Assembly: GCF_004348685.1 (NCBI RefSeq)
Contig: NZ_SMKO01000097.1
Coordinates: 1 to 34,478 of the forward strand
DNA from: Nonomuraea deserti
GTDB lineage: Bacteria; Actinomycetota; Actinomycetes; Streptosporangiales; Streptosporangiaceae
Reading direction: 5' to 3'
Length of the DNA stretch: 34,478 bases
Every line of letters begins with the position of its first letter. The first letter of the stretch is position 1. The notes beneath the pieces were generated by a model. It was not told the DNA's origin, did no database searches, and saw only the letters and a list, made by a program, of their open reading frames with translations. A program made the translations under genes and the position numbers. Below are positions 7,975-15,305 of this stretch, one piece after another.

Positions 7975-8919
7975 TCAGACGGACGGGGGCCCGCTCCCTT
8001 CTCCGGGCCGGGCTGTCGCCCATGGGCCGAGGGCGAACCCGCCACGTGCGCGGCGGACTTCCACGGCACCCGCCCCGCCGAAGTGCGCGGGGACGAGCAG
8101 CTCCCGTTCATCGGCGGCCCGCCCGAGAACCCGACGGCGACTGGCCACCGCTTGTTCCGGGGCCAGGCAGGCGTTGCTGTTGCAGCAGGGCTGGAGGATC
8201 TGCACCGGGCTGTGCAGCAGATCTCCGACGAAGACCGCCCGGTCGCTCCCGGACGCGAGTCGCAGCACGGACGAACCGGGCGTGTGGCCGGGCGCGGACT
8301 CCAGGGTGAGGTGGTCGTCGATGCGGTGCAGGCCGTCCCACAACACGGCCTGCCCGGCCCGGTGGATGGGCGCGACGCTGTCTTCGTAGATCAGGCGGTC
8401 GACCTCCCGGAGGCCGTTCCCGTACGCGTGGTCAGGACCGTAATGGAAGTCGTCCGCGGCAGGAATGAGGTATTGGGCGTTGGGGAACGTCGGTACCCAC
8501 TCCCCGCCCGCGTCGACGGTGTTCCAGCCGACGTGATCGACGTGGAGGTGGGTGTTGACGACGACGTCGACGTCCTGCGGGCGGACGCCTGCCCTCGCCA
8601 GGAGCCCGGGGAGATCACTCCGGCGCCGGTGGAACGGCGGCATGCCCGGTCGCTCGCGCGCGTTGCCCACCCCGGTGTCGACCAGGACGGTCCGCCCGCC
8701 ACTGCGCAGCACCCACGTCTGCAGCGCCAGCACCGCCCGGTCGCTGTCCGGCTCCCAGTGGTCCGGCGCCAGCCAGTCCGCGTTGTCCCGCCACACACCG
8801 GCAGGAGCGTCCGGGAACATGCCGGAGGCGGGCGCGAACGGTCGGTGCCACTCGACGACCCGGATGACCTCGACATCGCCCAGCACGATGCTGCGCACGC
8901 TCTCGTTCTCGTTCGTCAT
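7975..8919 (-). CDS. MBL-fold metallohydrolase
   Basis: A 314-aa cytoplasmic metallo-beta-lactamase-fold protein. All metal ligands are visible: THLHVDHVG (His124, His126, Asp128, His129), His212 in SAPGHTPGS, Asp233 in FVGDLLH and His279 in VPAHFGG. The order and spacing fit the quorum-quenching lactonase / alkylsulfatase-like subgroup rather than true beta-lactamases, but the substrate is not predictable. I chose ATG 8919; the frame extends to a TTG at 8955, but the family match begins at the ATG. It is divergent from the AraC gene, which may control it. Two consecutive cysteines (PCCNSNAC) near residue 245 are unusual. Confidence 0.88.
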   Translation of the reverse strand: MTNENESVRSIVLGDVEVIRVVEWHRPFAPASGMFPDAPAGVWRDNADWLAPDHWEPDSDRAVLALQTWVLRSGGRTVLVDTGVGNARERPGMPPFHRRRSDLPGLLARAGVRPQDVDVVVNTHLHVDHVGWNTVDAGGEWVPTFPNAQYLIPAADDFHYGPDHAYGNGLREVDRLIYEDSVAPIHRAGQAVLWDGLHRIDDHLTLESAPGHTPGSSVLRLASGSDRAVFVGDLLHSPVQILQPCCNSNACLAPEQAVASRRRVLGRAADERELLVPAHFGGAGAVEVRRARGGFALGPWATARPGEGSGPPSV

Positions 8920-8925
8920 GTGCCG

Positions 8926-8940
8926 GACTTTAGGTAAGTC
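8926..8940. promoter_or_regulatory. Inverted repeat upstream of the MBL-fold gene
   Basis: GACTT-TAGGT-AAGTC is a perfect 5-bp dyad with a 5-bp spacer, 7 bp upstream of the MBL gene start. It is positioned to block transcription or initiation of that gene. The cognate regulator is unknown; AraC proteins usually bind direct repeats, so this may belong to another factor. Confidence 0.4.
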
Positions 8941-9008
8941 TGGCGATCCTCTCAATGCGCTTCCGGCTCAAGGAAATACGCATGCGTCTCATGCCGTAGA
9001 GAGGGCCT

Positions 9009-9014
9009 TATTCT
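9009..9014 (+). promoter_or_regulatory. -10 element for a leaderless AraC transcript
   Basis: TATTCT lies 7 nt before ATG 9022, and no Shine-Dalgarno sequence is present. That geometry is typical of actinobacterial leaderless mRNAs that start at the A of the ATG. Confidence 0.5.
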
Positions 9015-9021
9015 TGGGTCG

Positions 9022-10026
9022 ATGGATGTGGTGAGCGACGCGATCTCCGCCGTGCGCCTCGGGCGCCCCCTGTCCAACCGGGTGCGGATGAGCGGGAGCT
9101 GGTGCGTGCGGCTGGACCCGTACGTCGGCGCGGGCTTCGCCGTCGTCATGAAGGGTGGCTGCCGGCTGCTGCCCGACGGCGGCGCCCCGGTGTCCCTCGG
9201 GGTGGGCGATGTGGTGCTGCTGCCCCACGGCGCCGGCCATGTCATCGCCGATTCCCGGGTCGATCCGGCGGCCGCGCTGGAGAAGGCGGTGCCGTTCACG
9301 CGACGGCTCGCGGAGACAGGGCCGCGGGTCGTGCCTGATCCCGACGAGACGGACGTGCTCTGCGGCAAGTACCGGCTCGACTGCAGCCGCCTGCACCCGC
9401 TCATGGCCGAGCTGCCCCAGGTCGTCCACCTTCCCCACCGAGTGGGCCGCCACCCGGAGCTCCGCGCCGCGATCGACCTGCTCGCCGGCGAGCTCGACGA
9501 GAGCAGGCCCGGCTCCTCCATCGCGCACCCGAGCCTGCTCGACCTCCTCCTCGTCTACATCATCCGTTCCTGGATGGCCGAGGCCACCAGCGGAGCCTGG
9601 CCCCGCGCACTGGGCGACCCGGTGACGGCCGCCGCCCTGCGGGCGCTGCACGCGGACCCGGCCGCCCCGTGGAGCAACGACCGCCTGGCCGCGGAGGCGG
9701 GCGTCTCCCGTCCCACCCTCGCGCGCCGGTTCTCCACCCTGGTCGGCCGCCCTCCGATGGCGTATCTCACGTGGTGGCGCCTGATCCTCGCCGCCATCCT
9801 GCTCCGCGACACCCCGGACACCCTGGCCGCCATCGCCGGCCGGGTCGGCTACGGCAGCCCGTACGCGCTCTCACACGCCTTCGAGCGGGAGTTCGGCACC
9901 ACACCGGGGCGGTATCGAGCGAAGGGAACCTTCGAGCCGGGGCCGCTACCCCGCGTAGGTCTCGAACTCGGCGACCTTCGGCGTGCTGGTCGCGCCGGTG
10001 ATCCTGAAGGTGATCTTGCTCAGTGA
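9022..10026 (+). CDS. AraC family transcriptional regulator with cupin-like sensor domain
   Basis: A 334-aa protein. The N-terminal 170 residues look like the cupin_6 domain of AraC regulators (GFAVVMKGGCRLLP, then LGVGDVVLLPHGAGHVIADS). The C-terminal double HTH is clear: WSNDRLAAEAGVSRPTLARR and LAAIAGRVGYGSPYALSHAF, ending in FGTTPGRYR. About 35 residues follow the HTH, and the last 81 bp overlap the end of the convergent pectate lyase gene; this extra tail may not be functionally constrained. It is divergent from the MBL-fold hydrolase and probably regulates that gene. Confidence 0.9.
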   Translation: MDVVSDAISAVRLGRPLSNRVRMSGSWCVRLDPYVGAGFAVVMKGGCRLLPDGGAPVSLGVGDVVLLPHGAGHVIADSRVDPAAALEKAVPFTRRLAETGPRVVPDPDETDVLCGKYRLDCSRLHPLMAELPQVVHLPHRVGRHPELRAAIDLLAGELDESRPGSSIAHPSLLDLLLVYIIRSWMAEATSGAWPRALGDPVTAAALRALHADPAAPWSNDRLAAEAGVSRPTLARRFSTLVGRPPMAYLTWWRLILAAILLRDTPDTLAAIAGRVGYGSPYALSHAFEREFGTTPGRYRAKGTFEPGPLPRVGLELGDLRRAGRAGDPEGDLAQ

Positions 10027-11478
10027 GGTCGGGGTGAAGGTGATGGTGCCCGCCCCGCTGCCGGACTTCAGGACGGCCCCGGTGCCGTGGTCGACGAGCT
10101 GCCAGGAGCCGATGGCGCCCGCGGAGCCCGACGCCTCACGGATGACGACCCTGGAGACCGTCGTGGGGGAGCTCCACTTGATCGAGATGTCACCGGTCGA
10201 GCCGGTCGGCGACCAGAAGGTGCTCATGTCGCCGTCCCGCACGTTGCCGTAGCTGGTCCCGCCGGCTTTGCCGGAGCCGTCGGAGCCGGCCCCGATGCTG
10301 AGGTTCGTCCCGCTGGGCGGCGTGGTCGGCGGGTCGGTGGGCGTGGTCGGGGGCGTCGTGGGTTCCTGCGGTGCGGAGCAGTTGCCGGGCGACACCAGAA
10401 GACCCTTGTCGGCACCCGCCGTCTGCCGGACGATGTCCGGCACGCAACCGGCCCCGTCGAGGCTGTAGGAGTAGGGGATGCTGACCGAGGTGTTGGACTG
10501 CGGGTCAGGGCCGGCGGGGTTGTTCTCGTCGCCGGGGCTCGACCAGGTCACGTTGTCGAAGATGTTGCCGCCGACCTGCCAGTAGCCGGCCTCGTCGGTG
10601 TAGAAGGTGCCGAGAACGTCCTTGGAGTCCTCGAAGTAGTTGTTGTCCACCCTGGCGCGGCCCCCGGCCCGGGAGTTGATGCCGGACTCGTGAAGGTCCA
10701 CGTAGTGGTTGTTGTAGATGTGGGCGATGCCGCCACGCAGCAGGGGTGTGCGGGAGTCGATGTTCTCGTACCGGTTGTGGTGGAAGGTGACGAAGCCGTT
10801 CGAGCGGTCGCTCTCGCTGGACCCGATGAGCCCGCCGCGGCCGGAGTTGCGCAGGATGCTGTAGGACAGGGTCACGTACTGGGTGTCGTTCTTCATGTCG
10901 AAGAGGCCGTCGAAGCCCTCCGACTCCCCTCCCGAGGCCTCCAGGGTGACGTGATCGACCCAGACGTTGCGGACGTTGCTCTCCATGCCGATGGCGTCGC
11001 CGCCATTCGACGTGGGCGAGCCCGACTTCTTGACGTTGCGGACGGTCACGTTCTGGATGATGATGTTGCGGGCCTCGCGGATGTGGATGCCCAGCTGGTC
11101 GAAGACGGCCCCGCTGCCGACGCCGATGATCGTGACGTTGCTGATCTGCTTGAGCTCGATCACGCCGGCGGCGGTGTTGCAACTGTCGCCCGACACCTTG
11201 GTGGTGTTGCCGTGGTTGATGGTTCCTTCCACCTCGATGGTGATCGGGGTGCTGCTGCTGGCCCGGCCGCACAGGGCCGCGTGGATGGCGGTGCCGGTGG
11301 TGGCTCTCACCGTCTGCCCGCCCGCACCGCCCGTGGTCCCGCCGTTGCCGGTCGCGTAGCCGGTGGCGGTGCCGGCCGCTGCCGACGCCTGGGTCACCGG
11401 TAAGGTCACACCGACCGCGGCCGCCGTGGCCAGCGCGGCCAGAGCCGCATGGAATCGCAACGCGACTGCTCGTCTCAT
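9946..11478 (-). CDS. Secreted pectate lyase (PL1) with C-terminal discoidin-like domain
   Basis: A 510-aa protein that cleaves polygalacturonate by beta-elimination. The signal peptide is RRAVALRFHAALAALATAA..., with a cut near TQASAAA. The PL1 beta-helix covers about residues 35-355: VWVDHVTLEA (the vWiDH motif) and FVTFHHNRYENIDSRTPLLR, whose arginine in RTPLLR is the expected catalytic base. A Pro/Thr linker (TTPPTTPTDPPTTPPSG) leads to a domain of about 120 aa resembling F5/8-type-C/discoidin carbohydrate-binding modules (SSPTTVSRVVIREASG). The start was chosen at the signal peptide with GGTGGGA upstream; the frame is open a further 130 codons but without coding character. Its promoter carries a LacI-type palindrome. 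Confidence 0.93.
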   Translation of the reverse strand: MRRAVALRFHAALAALATAAAVGVTLPVTQASAAAGTATGYATGNGGTTGGAGGQTVRATTGTAIHAALCGRASSSTPITIEVEGTINHGNTTKVSGDSCNTAAGVIELKQISNVTIIGVGSGAVFDQLGIHIREARNIIIQNVTVRNVKKSGSPTSNGGDAIGMESNVRNVWVDHVTLEASGGESEGFDGLFDMKNDTQYVTLSYSILRNSGRGGLIGSSESDRSNGFVTFHHNRYENIDSRTPLLRGGIAHIYNNHYVDLHESGINSRAGGRARVDNNYFEDSKDVLGTFYTDEAGYWQVGGNIFDNVTWSSPGDENNPAGPDPQSNTSVSIPYSYSLDGAGCVPDIVRQTAGADKGLLVSPGNCSAPQEPTTPPTTPTDPPTTPPSGTNLSIGAGSDGSGKAGGTSYGNVRDGDMSTFWSPTGSTGDISIKWSSPTTVSRVVIREASGSAGAIGSWQLVDHGTGAVLKSGSGAGTITFTPTSLSKITFRITGATSTPKVAEFETYAG

Positions 11479-11511
11479 TCTCGTCCCACCTTCGTCGTCG
11501 CGGACGCCCAC

Positions 11512-11540
11512 ACCGTAGGAAAGCGCTTTCCCCCTGTCAA
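11512..11540 (-). promoter_or_regulatory. Pectate lyase promoter with embedded LacI-type operator
   Basis: On the minus strand TTGACA (11540-11535) and TACGGT (11517-11512) are separated by 17 bp. The spacer and its edge contain the perfect 14-bp palindrome GGAAAGCGCTTTCC (11518-11531). GAAAGCGCTTTC is a typical LacI-family operator in actinomycetes. Binding there would block RNA polymerase, suggesting repression relieved by a pectin-derived sugar. No LacI gene lies in this window. Confidence 0.7.
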
Positions 11541-11546
11541 TCAAGG

Positions 11547-11559
11547 GTGAAACTTTCAC
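11547..11559. promoter_or_regulatory. Second palindrome upstream of the pectate lyase promoter
   Basis: GTGAAACTTTCAC is a perfect odd-length dyad (6-bp arms around one central base), placed 7 bp upstream of the TTGACA. From memory, GAAACTTTC-centred palindromes have been noted upstream of actinomycete xylanase genes. Its class differs from the LacI site, so a second regulator is likely. Confidence 0.5.
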
Positions 11560-11855
11560 GTCGTCACCCGGTGGCCAGCGGTCGCGCCGGCTGAGGGCCC
11601 CGGTCATGGCCGGGCGGATGACCGCTGCCCGTGGTGGCGGAGACCGGCGGGTGGACGCCGGCGTCATCGCCCTCGGGATCGTGCAGAAAGGTGTAGAAAC
11701 GTTCGTCGAAATGCTCGGGAATCCCGGCGCACATGGCCCGCGGTGGGCGGAGCGTTCGGCGGCGACGGCGACCCGCGCCCGCGAACGAAGCCGGCCAGGG
11801 TCTCGTCGTCCGGCGCCGCCCGCCGCGAGTTCGCAGATATGGGACGCTGGGGCGC
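11560..11855. other. Gap between pectate lyase promoter and GNAT gene
   Basis: I see no gene I can name. A 56-codon minus-strand frame from ATG 11734 to 11564 begins MCAGIPEHFDERFYTFLHDP and looks more protein-like than its surroundings, but it lacks a clear ribosome site and I recognise no family. It could be a gene fragment or chance. Confidence 0.3.
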
Positions 11856-12530
11856 ATGGCAGACCCGCCACCGGCCGGCACCGGTGACGTCCGGTTCACC
11901 CCGCGCCTGCGGCTCGAACCGGCCGGCCCCGCCCACGCCCCTGACCTCTGGCTCGTGCACGGCGACGAGGAGGTGTGGCCGTGGTACGGCGGCAGGCCGA
12001 GCTTCGAGCAGGCGGAGGACCGCGCGACGTTCATGGGTGACTCGTGGCGCCTCCACGGTGTGCACAAATGGATCGCCTACGACCGCGCGAGCGGGCAGGT
12101 CGTCGGTCGCGGCGGGTTGTCACGCACGCCGGTCGACGACGACTGGGGCCAGATCTACGCCTTCCTTCCGGCCGAGCCGTGGGTGCGCGCCGCGCACGAG
12201 GCCCAGCGCCCTTTCACGGCGCACGCGAACTGGCTGGAGATCGGATGGGCCCTACGGCGGGAGTTCTGGGGGCGCGGGTACGCCTCCGAGATCGGCCGCG
12301 CCGGGCTGGCGTTCGCGTTCGACGTCCTCGGGGCGCGAGCCGTGGTGTCGTGCACGGCCCGTCACAACGTGCGTTCACGTGCGGTGATGGAGCGCATCGG
12401 CATGCGGTACGCGGGCGAGATCCGGACCCGGGGCACGGTCGAAGGGATGCGAGGAGAGCAGGACGACGCGCCGTACGCGGTGTGCGTGCTGCTACGAGAA
12501 GATCGGCCCTCTGCGGCTCCCAGCGGGTGA
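11856..12530 (+). CDS. GNAT family N-acetyltransferase (RimJ/RimL type)
   Basis: A 224-aa protein of the GNAT fold that transfers acetyl from acetyl-CoA to an amino group of a protein or small molecule. It begins with the typical TPRLRLEPAGPAHAPDLW; motif A (EIGWALRREFWGRGYASEIG) has the acetyl-CoA pyrophosphate loop, and the C-terminal HNVRSRAVMERIGMRYAGEI is characteristic of the RimJ/RimL branch. An insertion of about 35 aa (WGQIYAFLPAEPWVRAAHEA...) between beta strands is longer than in most members. ATG 11856 is the first start matching the family. It is convergent with the CGNR regulator gene. The substrate is unknown. Confidence 0.9.
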   Translation: MADPPPAGTGDVRFTPRLRLEPAGPAHAPDLWLVHGDEEVWPWYGGRPSFEQAEDRATFMGDSWRLHGVHKWIAYDRASGQVVGRGGLSRTPVDDDWGQIYAFLPAEPWVRAAHEAQRPFTAHANWLEIGWALRREFWGRGYASEIGRAGLAFAFDVLGARAVVSCTARHNVRSRAVMERIGMRYAGEIRTRGTVEGMRGEQDDAPYAVCVLLREDRPSAAPSG

Positions 12531-12561
12531 GGCCGCTGGGTGACATGCGCGTGGACCCGTG

Positions 12562-13083
12562 TCAGCCGGCCGGCGGCTGGTGCGTCCGCTGGTAGTGCCG
12601 CCGGGCCTTCATCCGGTTGCCGCACACGGCCATCGAGCACCAGCGAGCCCTGTTGGTCTTGCTGCGATCGAGGAGGAACAGCCTGCACTCGCTGTTCGCG
12701 CAGGGCCTCAGCCGCCCGGGCCGCGTCCGCTCCAGCGTGTCCCAGGCCAGAATCACCCTGACGCTCATCGCCCGCCCGGGTGGTACGTCGAGTGACCATT
12801 CGACACCCTGCTCCGACATGGCCGGGCGGTACGTGGCGCCTTCGAGGTAAGGCTCCAGGGCGCTCCCCGGCAGGTCGCCGCGGAGGACCCCTTGCAACGT
12901 GTCCCTGACCTGCCGGACGGCGTCGCGTTCCCGCGGTGACCCGTCGCCTCCGCGTTGCCGCAACCAGGCGCTCGCCTCGGCCGGATCGGCAAGGAGGTCC
13001 TGGTGGCTCCCGTCGACGACCGGAGTGCTGTTGAGCAGGTCCAACAGCACGTCTTCGTCCGCCCATGTCATCGTCTCGAACAT
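12562..13083 (-). CDS. CGNR zinc-finger transcriptional regulator (ABATE domain)
   Basis: A 173-aa protein. The C-terminal zinc finger of the CGNR family is intact: Cys128 and Cys133 in PCANSEC, then Cys149 and Cys154, with the name-giving CGNR at 154-157 followed by MKARRHYQR. The N-terminal part corresponds to the ABATE/RsfA-like domain that precedes CGNR fingers and is thought to sense stress. The gene is divergent from the alpha/beta hydrolase. The 83-bp gap contains four regularly spaced GGTTAG boxes, one of which overlaps the CGNR ribosome site (GAGGGG at 13096-13091). Autorepression and control of the hydrolase are the obvious inference. Confidence 0.9.
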   Translation of the reverse strand: MFETMTWADEDVLLDLLNSTPVVDGSHQDLLADPAEASAWLRQRGGDGSPRERDAVRQVRDTLQGVLRGDLPGSALEPYLEGATYRPAMSEQGVEWSLDVPPGRAMSVRVILAWDTLERTRPGRLRPCANSECRLFLLDRSKTNRARWCSMAVCGNRMKARRHYQRTHQPPAG

Positions 13084-13086
13084 TAC

Positions 13087-13164
13087 CTAACCCCTCTTCG
13101 GTGCTTGACAGGTTAGAGCTCTGTCTGCTTCAGTCTAACCATTCAATCAGATCTGAGGGGTTAG
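13087..13164. promoter_or_regulatory. Four phased GGTTAG boxes in a symmetric divergent operator
   Basis: CTAACC at 13087-13092, GGTTAG at 13111-13116, CTAACC at 13135-13140 and GGTTAG at 13159-13164 have starts exactly 24 bp apart and alternate in orientation. The whole block is symmetric about 13125.5. The outer pair extends to the perfect 10-bp inverted repeat CTAACCCCTC / GAGGGGTTAG and coincides with the Shine-Dalgarno sequences of both divergent genes. A TTGACA hexamer at 13105-13110 abuts the second box. A dimeric or tetrameric regulator, most simply the CGNR protein, is expected to bind. Confidence 0.75.
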
Positions 13165-13166
13165 TC

Positions 13167-14039
13167 ATGGTGAACGTCCACCACCGTTACGCGACCGTGC
13201 AAGGCCGGCGGCTGTTCTACCGCGAAGCCGGACCCGCCGACGCGCCCGCCATCGTCCTGCTGCACGGCTTCCCGACCAGCTCGTTCATGTTCCGCGAGCT
13301 CATCCCGGCGCTGGCCGACCGCTATCACGTCATCGCCCCCGACCACCTGGGGTTCGGGCTGTCCGACGCGCCGCCCGCCGAAGACTTCGACTACACCTTC
13401 GACGCTCTCACCGGGCTGACGTCGGGCCTGCTGGACCAGCTCGGCATCTCCCGCTACGCCATCTACGTGCAGGACTACGGCGCCCCCATCGGCTGGCGGC
13501 TCGTCCTGGACGACCCGGACGCGGTCACGGCGATCATCACCCAGAACGGCAACGCCTACGAGGCCGGCTTCGTCCCCAGCTTCTGGACGACCGTCTGGGA
13601 CTACCACCGCGAGCAGACTCCCCAGACCGAAAAGGGCGCCCGGCAGGCGCTCACCCTCGACGCGATCAGATGGCAGTACCTCACCGGCGTGCCCGACGAG
13701 ACCCTCGTCAGCCCCGACACCTGGCACCACGACTTCGCCCTGGTCTCCCGCCCCGGTAACGACCGCGTCCAGCTGGCCCTGTTCCTGGACTACGCCACCA
13801 ACCCGCCGCTCTACCCCCGCCTGCACGAAGTCCTCCGCGAACGGCGGCCGCCGCTGCTCGCCGTCTGGGGCGAGGGCGACGAGATCTTCGGCCCCGACGG
13901 CGCCCGCGCCTTCGCCGCCGACGTGCCCGACGCCGAGATCCACCTCCTCGAAGGCGGTCACTTCCTCCTGGAGAGCGCCCTCGACGAAGTGGCCCGGCTG
14001 ATCAGAGATTTCCTCGGCAGGACCGCGCTTCACGCCTGA
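13167..14039 (+). CDS. Alpha/beta hydrolase with Asp nucleophile (dehalogenase/epoxide hydrolase-like)
   Basis: A 290-aa cytoplasmic alpha/beta hydrolase. The HGFPTSSFMFRELIPALA and DHLGFGLSD blocks define the fold and oxyanion region. The nucleophile elbow reads VQDYGAPIGW, so Asp103 replaces the usual serine, as in haloalkane dehalogenases and epoxide hydrolases. Asp239 (WGEGDEI) and His265 (EGGHFLLES) complete the triad. ATG 13167 follows GAGGGG at 13155-13160; homology starts soon after, so the in-frame start 34 codons upstream is rejected. It is divergent from the CGNR regulator with a shared symmetric operator. The substrate is unknown, and halide-binding residues are less obvious than in the second hydrolase at 18.3-19.2 kb. 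Confidence 0.88.
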   Translation: MVNVHHRYATVQGRRLFYREAGPADAPAIVLLHGFPTSSFMFRELIPALADRYHVIAPDHLGFGLSDAPPAEDFDYTFDALTGLTSGLLDQLGISRYAIYVQDYGAPIGWRLVLDDPDAVTAIITQNGNAYEAGFVPSFWTTVWDYHREQTPQTEKGARQALTLDAIRWQYLTGVPDETLVSPDTWHHDFALVSRPGNDRVQLALFLDYATNPPLYPRLHEVLRERRPPLLAVWGEGDEIFGPDGARAFAADVPDAEIHLLEGGHFLLESALDEVARLIRDFLGRTALHA

Positions 14040-14360
14040 GACCCGGACCGCGGTTCACCACAGGGAGGCCATGGCGCAGACCGCGGCGCAGGGGATCCCT
14101 GGCGCGCGGCGGCGTCGTCGGTCGCCGCCCAGTGGTTCGAGCACCGGGCCTCGGCCGCGCGCGTGGAGACGATGCCGGAGCCGGCCGGCGTCAGATCAGC
14201 CCTCGAAATCCGCGCTCCTCAAGCCCGCCGCCCTCCTCCAGCGACCGCTTTCATGCTTCCGGCCGAATCGGTGAGGCGCTATCCGGCTTGCGCCGTGTTC
14301 CCGGCCGCCATCGAGTCCGCGGCGCCCACCTGATTCGCGTCACCGATAGCCTGCGTCATC
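14040..14360. other. Gap with possible coding debris and a leaderless -10
   Basis: No intact gene is visible. One plus frame, ending ...PAAIESAAPT with TGA near 14333, looks weakly protein-like and could be a relic. TAGCCT at 14347-14352 lies 8 nt before the glutaredoxin ATG with no Shine-Dalgarno sequence, so that gene may be transcribed as a leaderless or near-leaderless mRNA. Confidence 0.4.
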
Positions 14361-14798
14361 ATGAAGCGCGCTTGGGTCCTGCCGATGGTGTTTGTGGTCT
14401 GCGGCTCGCTGATGGCGGTCGCGCTGGTGTCCAGGGGTGCTCCCGGCGCGGCCGTTGCCCTGCTGCTGGTGTTCGGACTGCTCGCAGGGCTGAACTCGTC
14501 GCTGGCCTTCCCGAGGCCGATCGCTGCGGTGGAGGCACAGCGCCGCAGCGCGGTCGACGGCCGGCCGATCGTCTACTGGAGGCCGGGGTGCAAGTACTGC
14601 CTGCGACTGCGGATCCGGTTGGGCCGCGGCGCCCGCCGGGTGCATTGGGTGGACATCTGGCGTGACCCGGCCGGCGCGGCGGCGGTGAGGGCGGCCAACA
14701 ACGGCGACGAGACCGTGCCGACCGTCGTGGTGGCAGGCCGGGTGCACGTCAACCCCGATCCTGCATGGGTGCGCGGACAGCTGCCCCCACCTGCGTGA
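14361..14798 (+). CDS. Membrane-anchored glutaredoxin-like protein (mycoredoxin type)
   Basis: A 145-aa protein. Two hydrophobic segments (about residues 5-23 and 29-48) anchor a C-terminal glutaredoxin fold. The redox motif is CKYC (Cys77, Cys80) in VYWRPGCKYCLRLRI, and the cis-proline loop is TVPTVVVAG. Glutaredoxin-like mycoredoxins of actinobacteria reduce mycothiol mixed disulfides. Here the active site would face the cytoplasm if the two helices form a hairpin. It stands alone, convergent with the ABM-fold gene. Confidence 0.85.
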   Translation: MKRAWVLPMVFVVCGSLMAVALVSRGAPGAAVALLLVFGLLAGLNSSLAFPRPIAAVEAQRRSAVDGRPIVYWRPGCKYCLRLRIRLGRGARRVHWVDIWRDPAGAAAVRAANNGDETVPTVVVAGRVHVNPDPAWVRGQLPPPA

Positions 14799-14852
14799 TC
14801 GGTGCCGGGGCCGTCACGGCGATCGCCGAGACCTGCGGACCGGATCGGCCGG

Positions 14853-15164
14853 TCACGGCTGGAGATCGGCCGTGACCTCGTGGTGGGTGACGCGTTCGTC
14901 CCACCGCGTCAGAGCGCGACGGGCCGTCGCCTCGACGACAGCCTGCTCGGGGTCCTCGCCGGCGAACGCGCGTACGTCCTCCATGCTGGTGAAGAAGGTG
15001 ATCGAGGTGAACATCACCTCGTCGCAGTCCTGGCGACGCAGCAGACGAGCACCGCGGAAGCCGGCCACCTGCTGGAGGTGCTCGGCGACGTCGGCTCCGT
15101 AGTGGTGCTGGTAGTCGTCGGCCGTCGTTGTCGAGGCCCATCCTCGCCATATCCGCGCGATCAT
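14853..15164 (-). CDS. Antibiotic biosynthesis monooxygenase (ABM) family protein
   Basis: A 103-aa dimeric alpha/beta-barrel type protein. The start MIARIWRGWAS, the GFRGARLLRR strand and the block with VMFTSITFFTSMEDVRAFAG are typical of small ABM-domain proteins, which range from heme- or quinol-acting monooxygenases to proteins with no known activity. ATG 15164 is preceded by GGAAGGG. It follows the imine-reductase-like gene on the same strand, but a strong hairpin (15193-15220) separates them, so it is likely its own transcript. The substrate is unknown. Confidence 0.8.
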   Translation of the reverse strand: MIARIWRGWASTTTADDYQHHYGADVAEHLQQVAGFRGARLLRRQDCDEVMFTSITFFTSMEDVRAFAGEDPEQAVVEATARRALTRWDERVTHHEVTADLQP

Positions 15165-15192
15165 CGCCTGACCCTTCCTTGTCCACCAGCGG

Positions 15193-15220
15193 CCGGGCGG
15201 CCTGGTCTCAGGCCGCCCGG
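15193..15220 (-). terminator. Strong hairpin terminator after the imine-reductase-like gene
   Basis: CCGGGCGGCCTG and CAGGCCGCCCGG form a perfect 12-bp stem with a 4-nt loop (GTCT). It lies between the stop of the enzyme at 15306 and the start of the ABM gene. There is no U tract, as is common for actinobacterial terminators. Confidence 0.75.
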
Positions 15221-15305
15221 GCATCGCTGCCGACGGGTTTCGGCCGACCAGTTCGCCGCCCTCGAACCGCCCCCGCGCGGTTCAGGACGGTGACCCCGAG
15301 GCACC

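Noticed and set aside
8286..8345. The MBL-fold gene as a beta-lactamase resistance gene
   Set aside because: Overall layout and length fit lactonase- or sulfatase-like MBL hydrolases, there is no signal peptide, and the fold alone does not imply beta-lactam hydrolysis.
7174..8937. A 587-codon plus-strand open frame spanning the permease end and the MBL-fold gene
   Set aside because: It crosses two genes with clear domains and conserved motifs on other frames; the peptide is Arg/Pro-rich and uninterpretable.
10087..11403. A 438-codon plus-strand frame opposite the pectate lyase
   Set aside because: It is the antisense of a gene with intact PL1 motifs; the peptide is Val/Gly/Asp repetitive, as expected for antisense of GC-rich coding DNA.
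11733..11855. A longer N-terminus for the GNAT protein
   Set aside because: The upstream residues are an Arg/Pro-rich string without homology; the GNAT fold begins just after ATG 11856.
11479..11871. A longer N-terminus for the pectate lyase
   Set aside because: It would run through the promoter and both palindromes and would bury the signal peptide; the start at 11478 has a good ribosome site.
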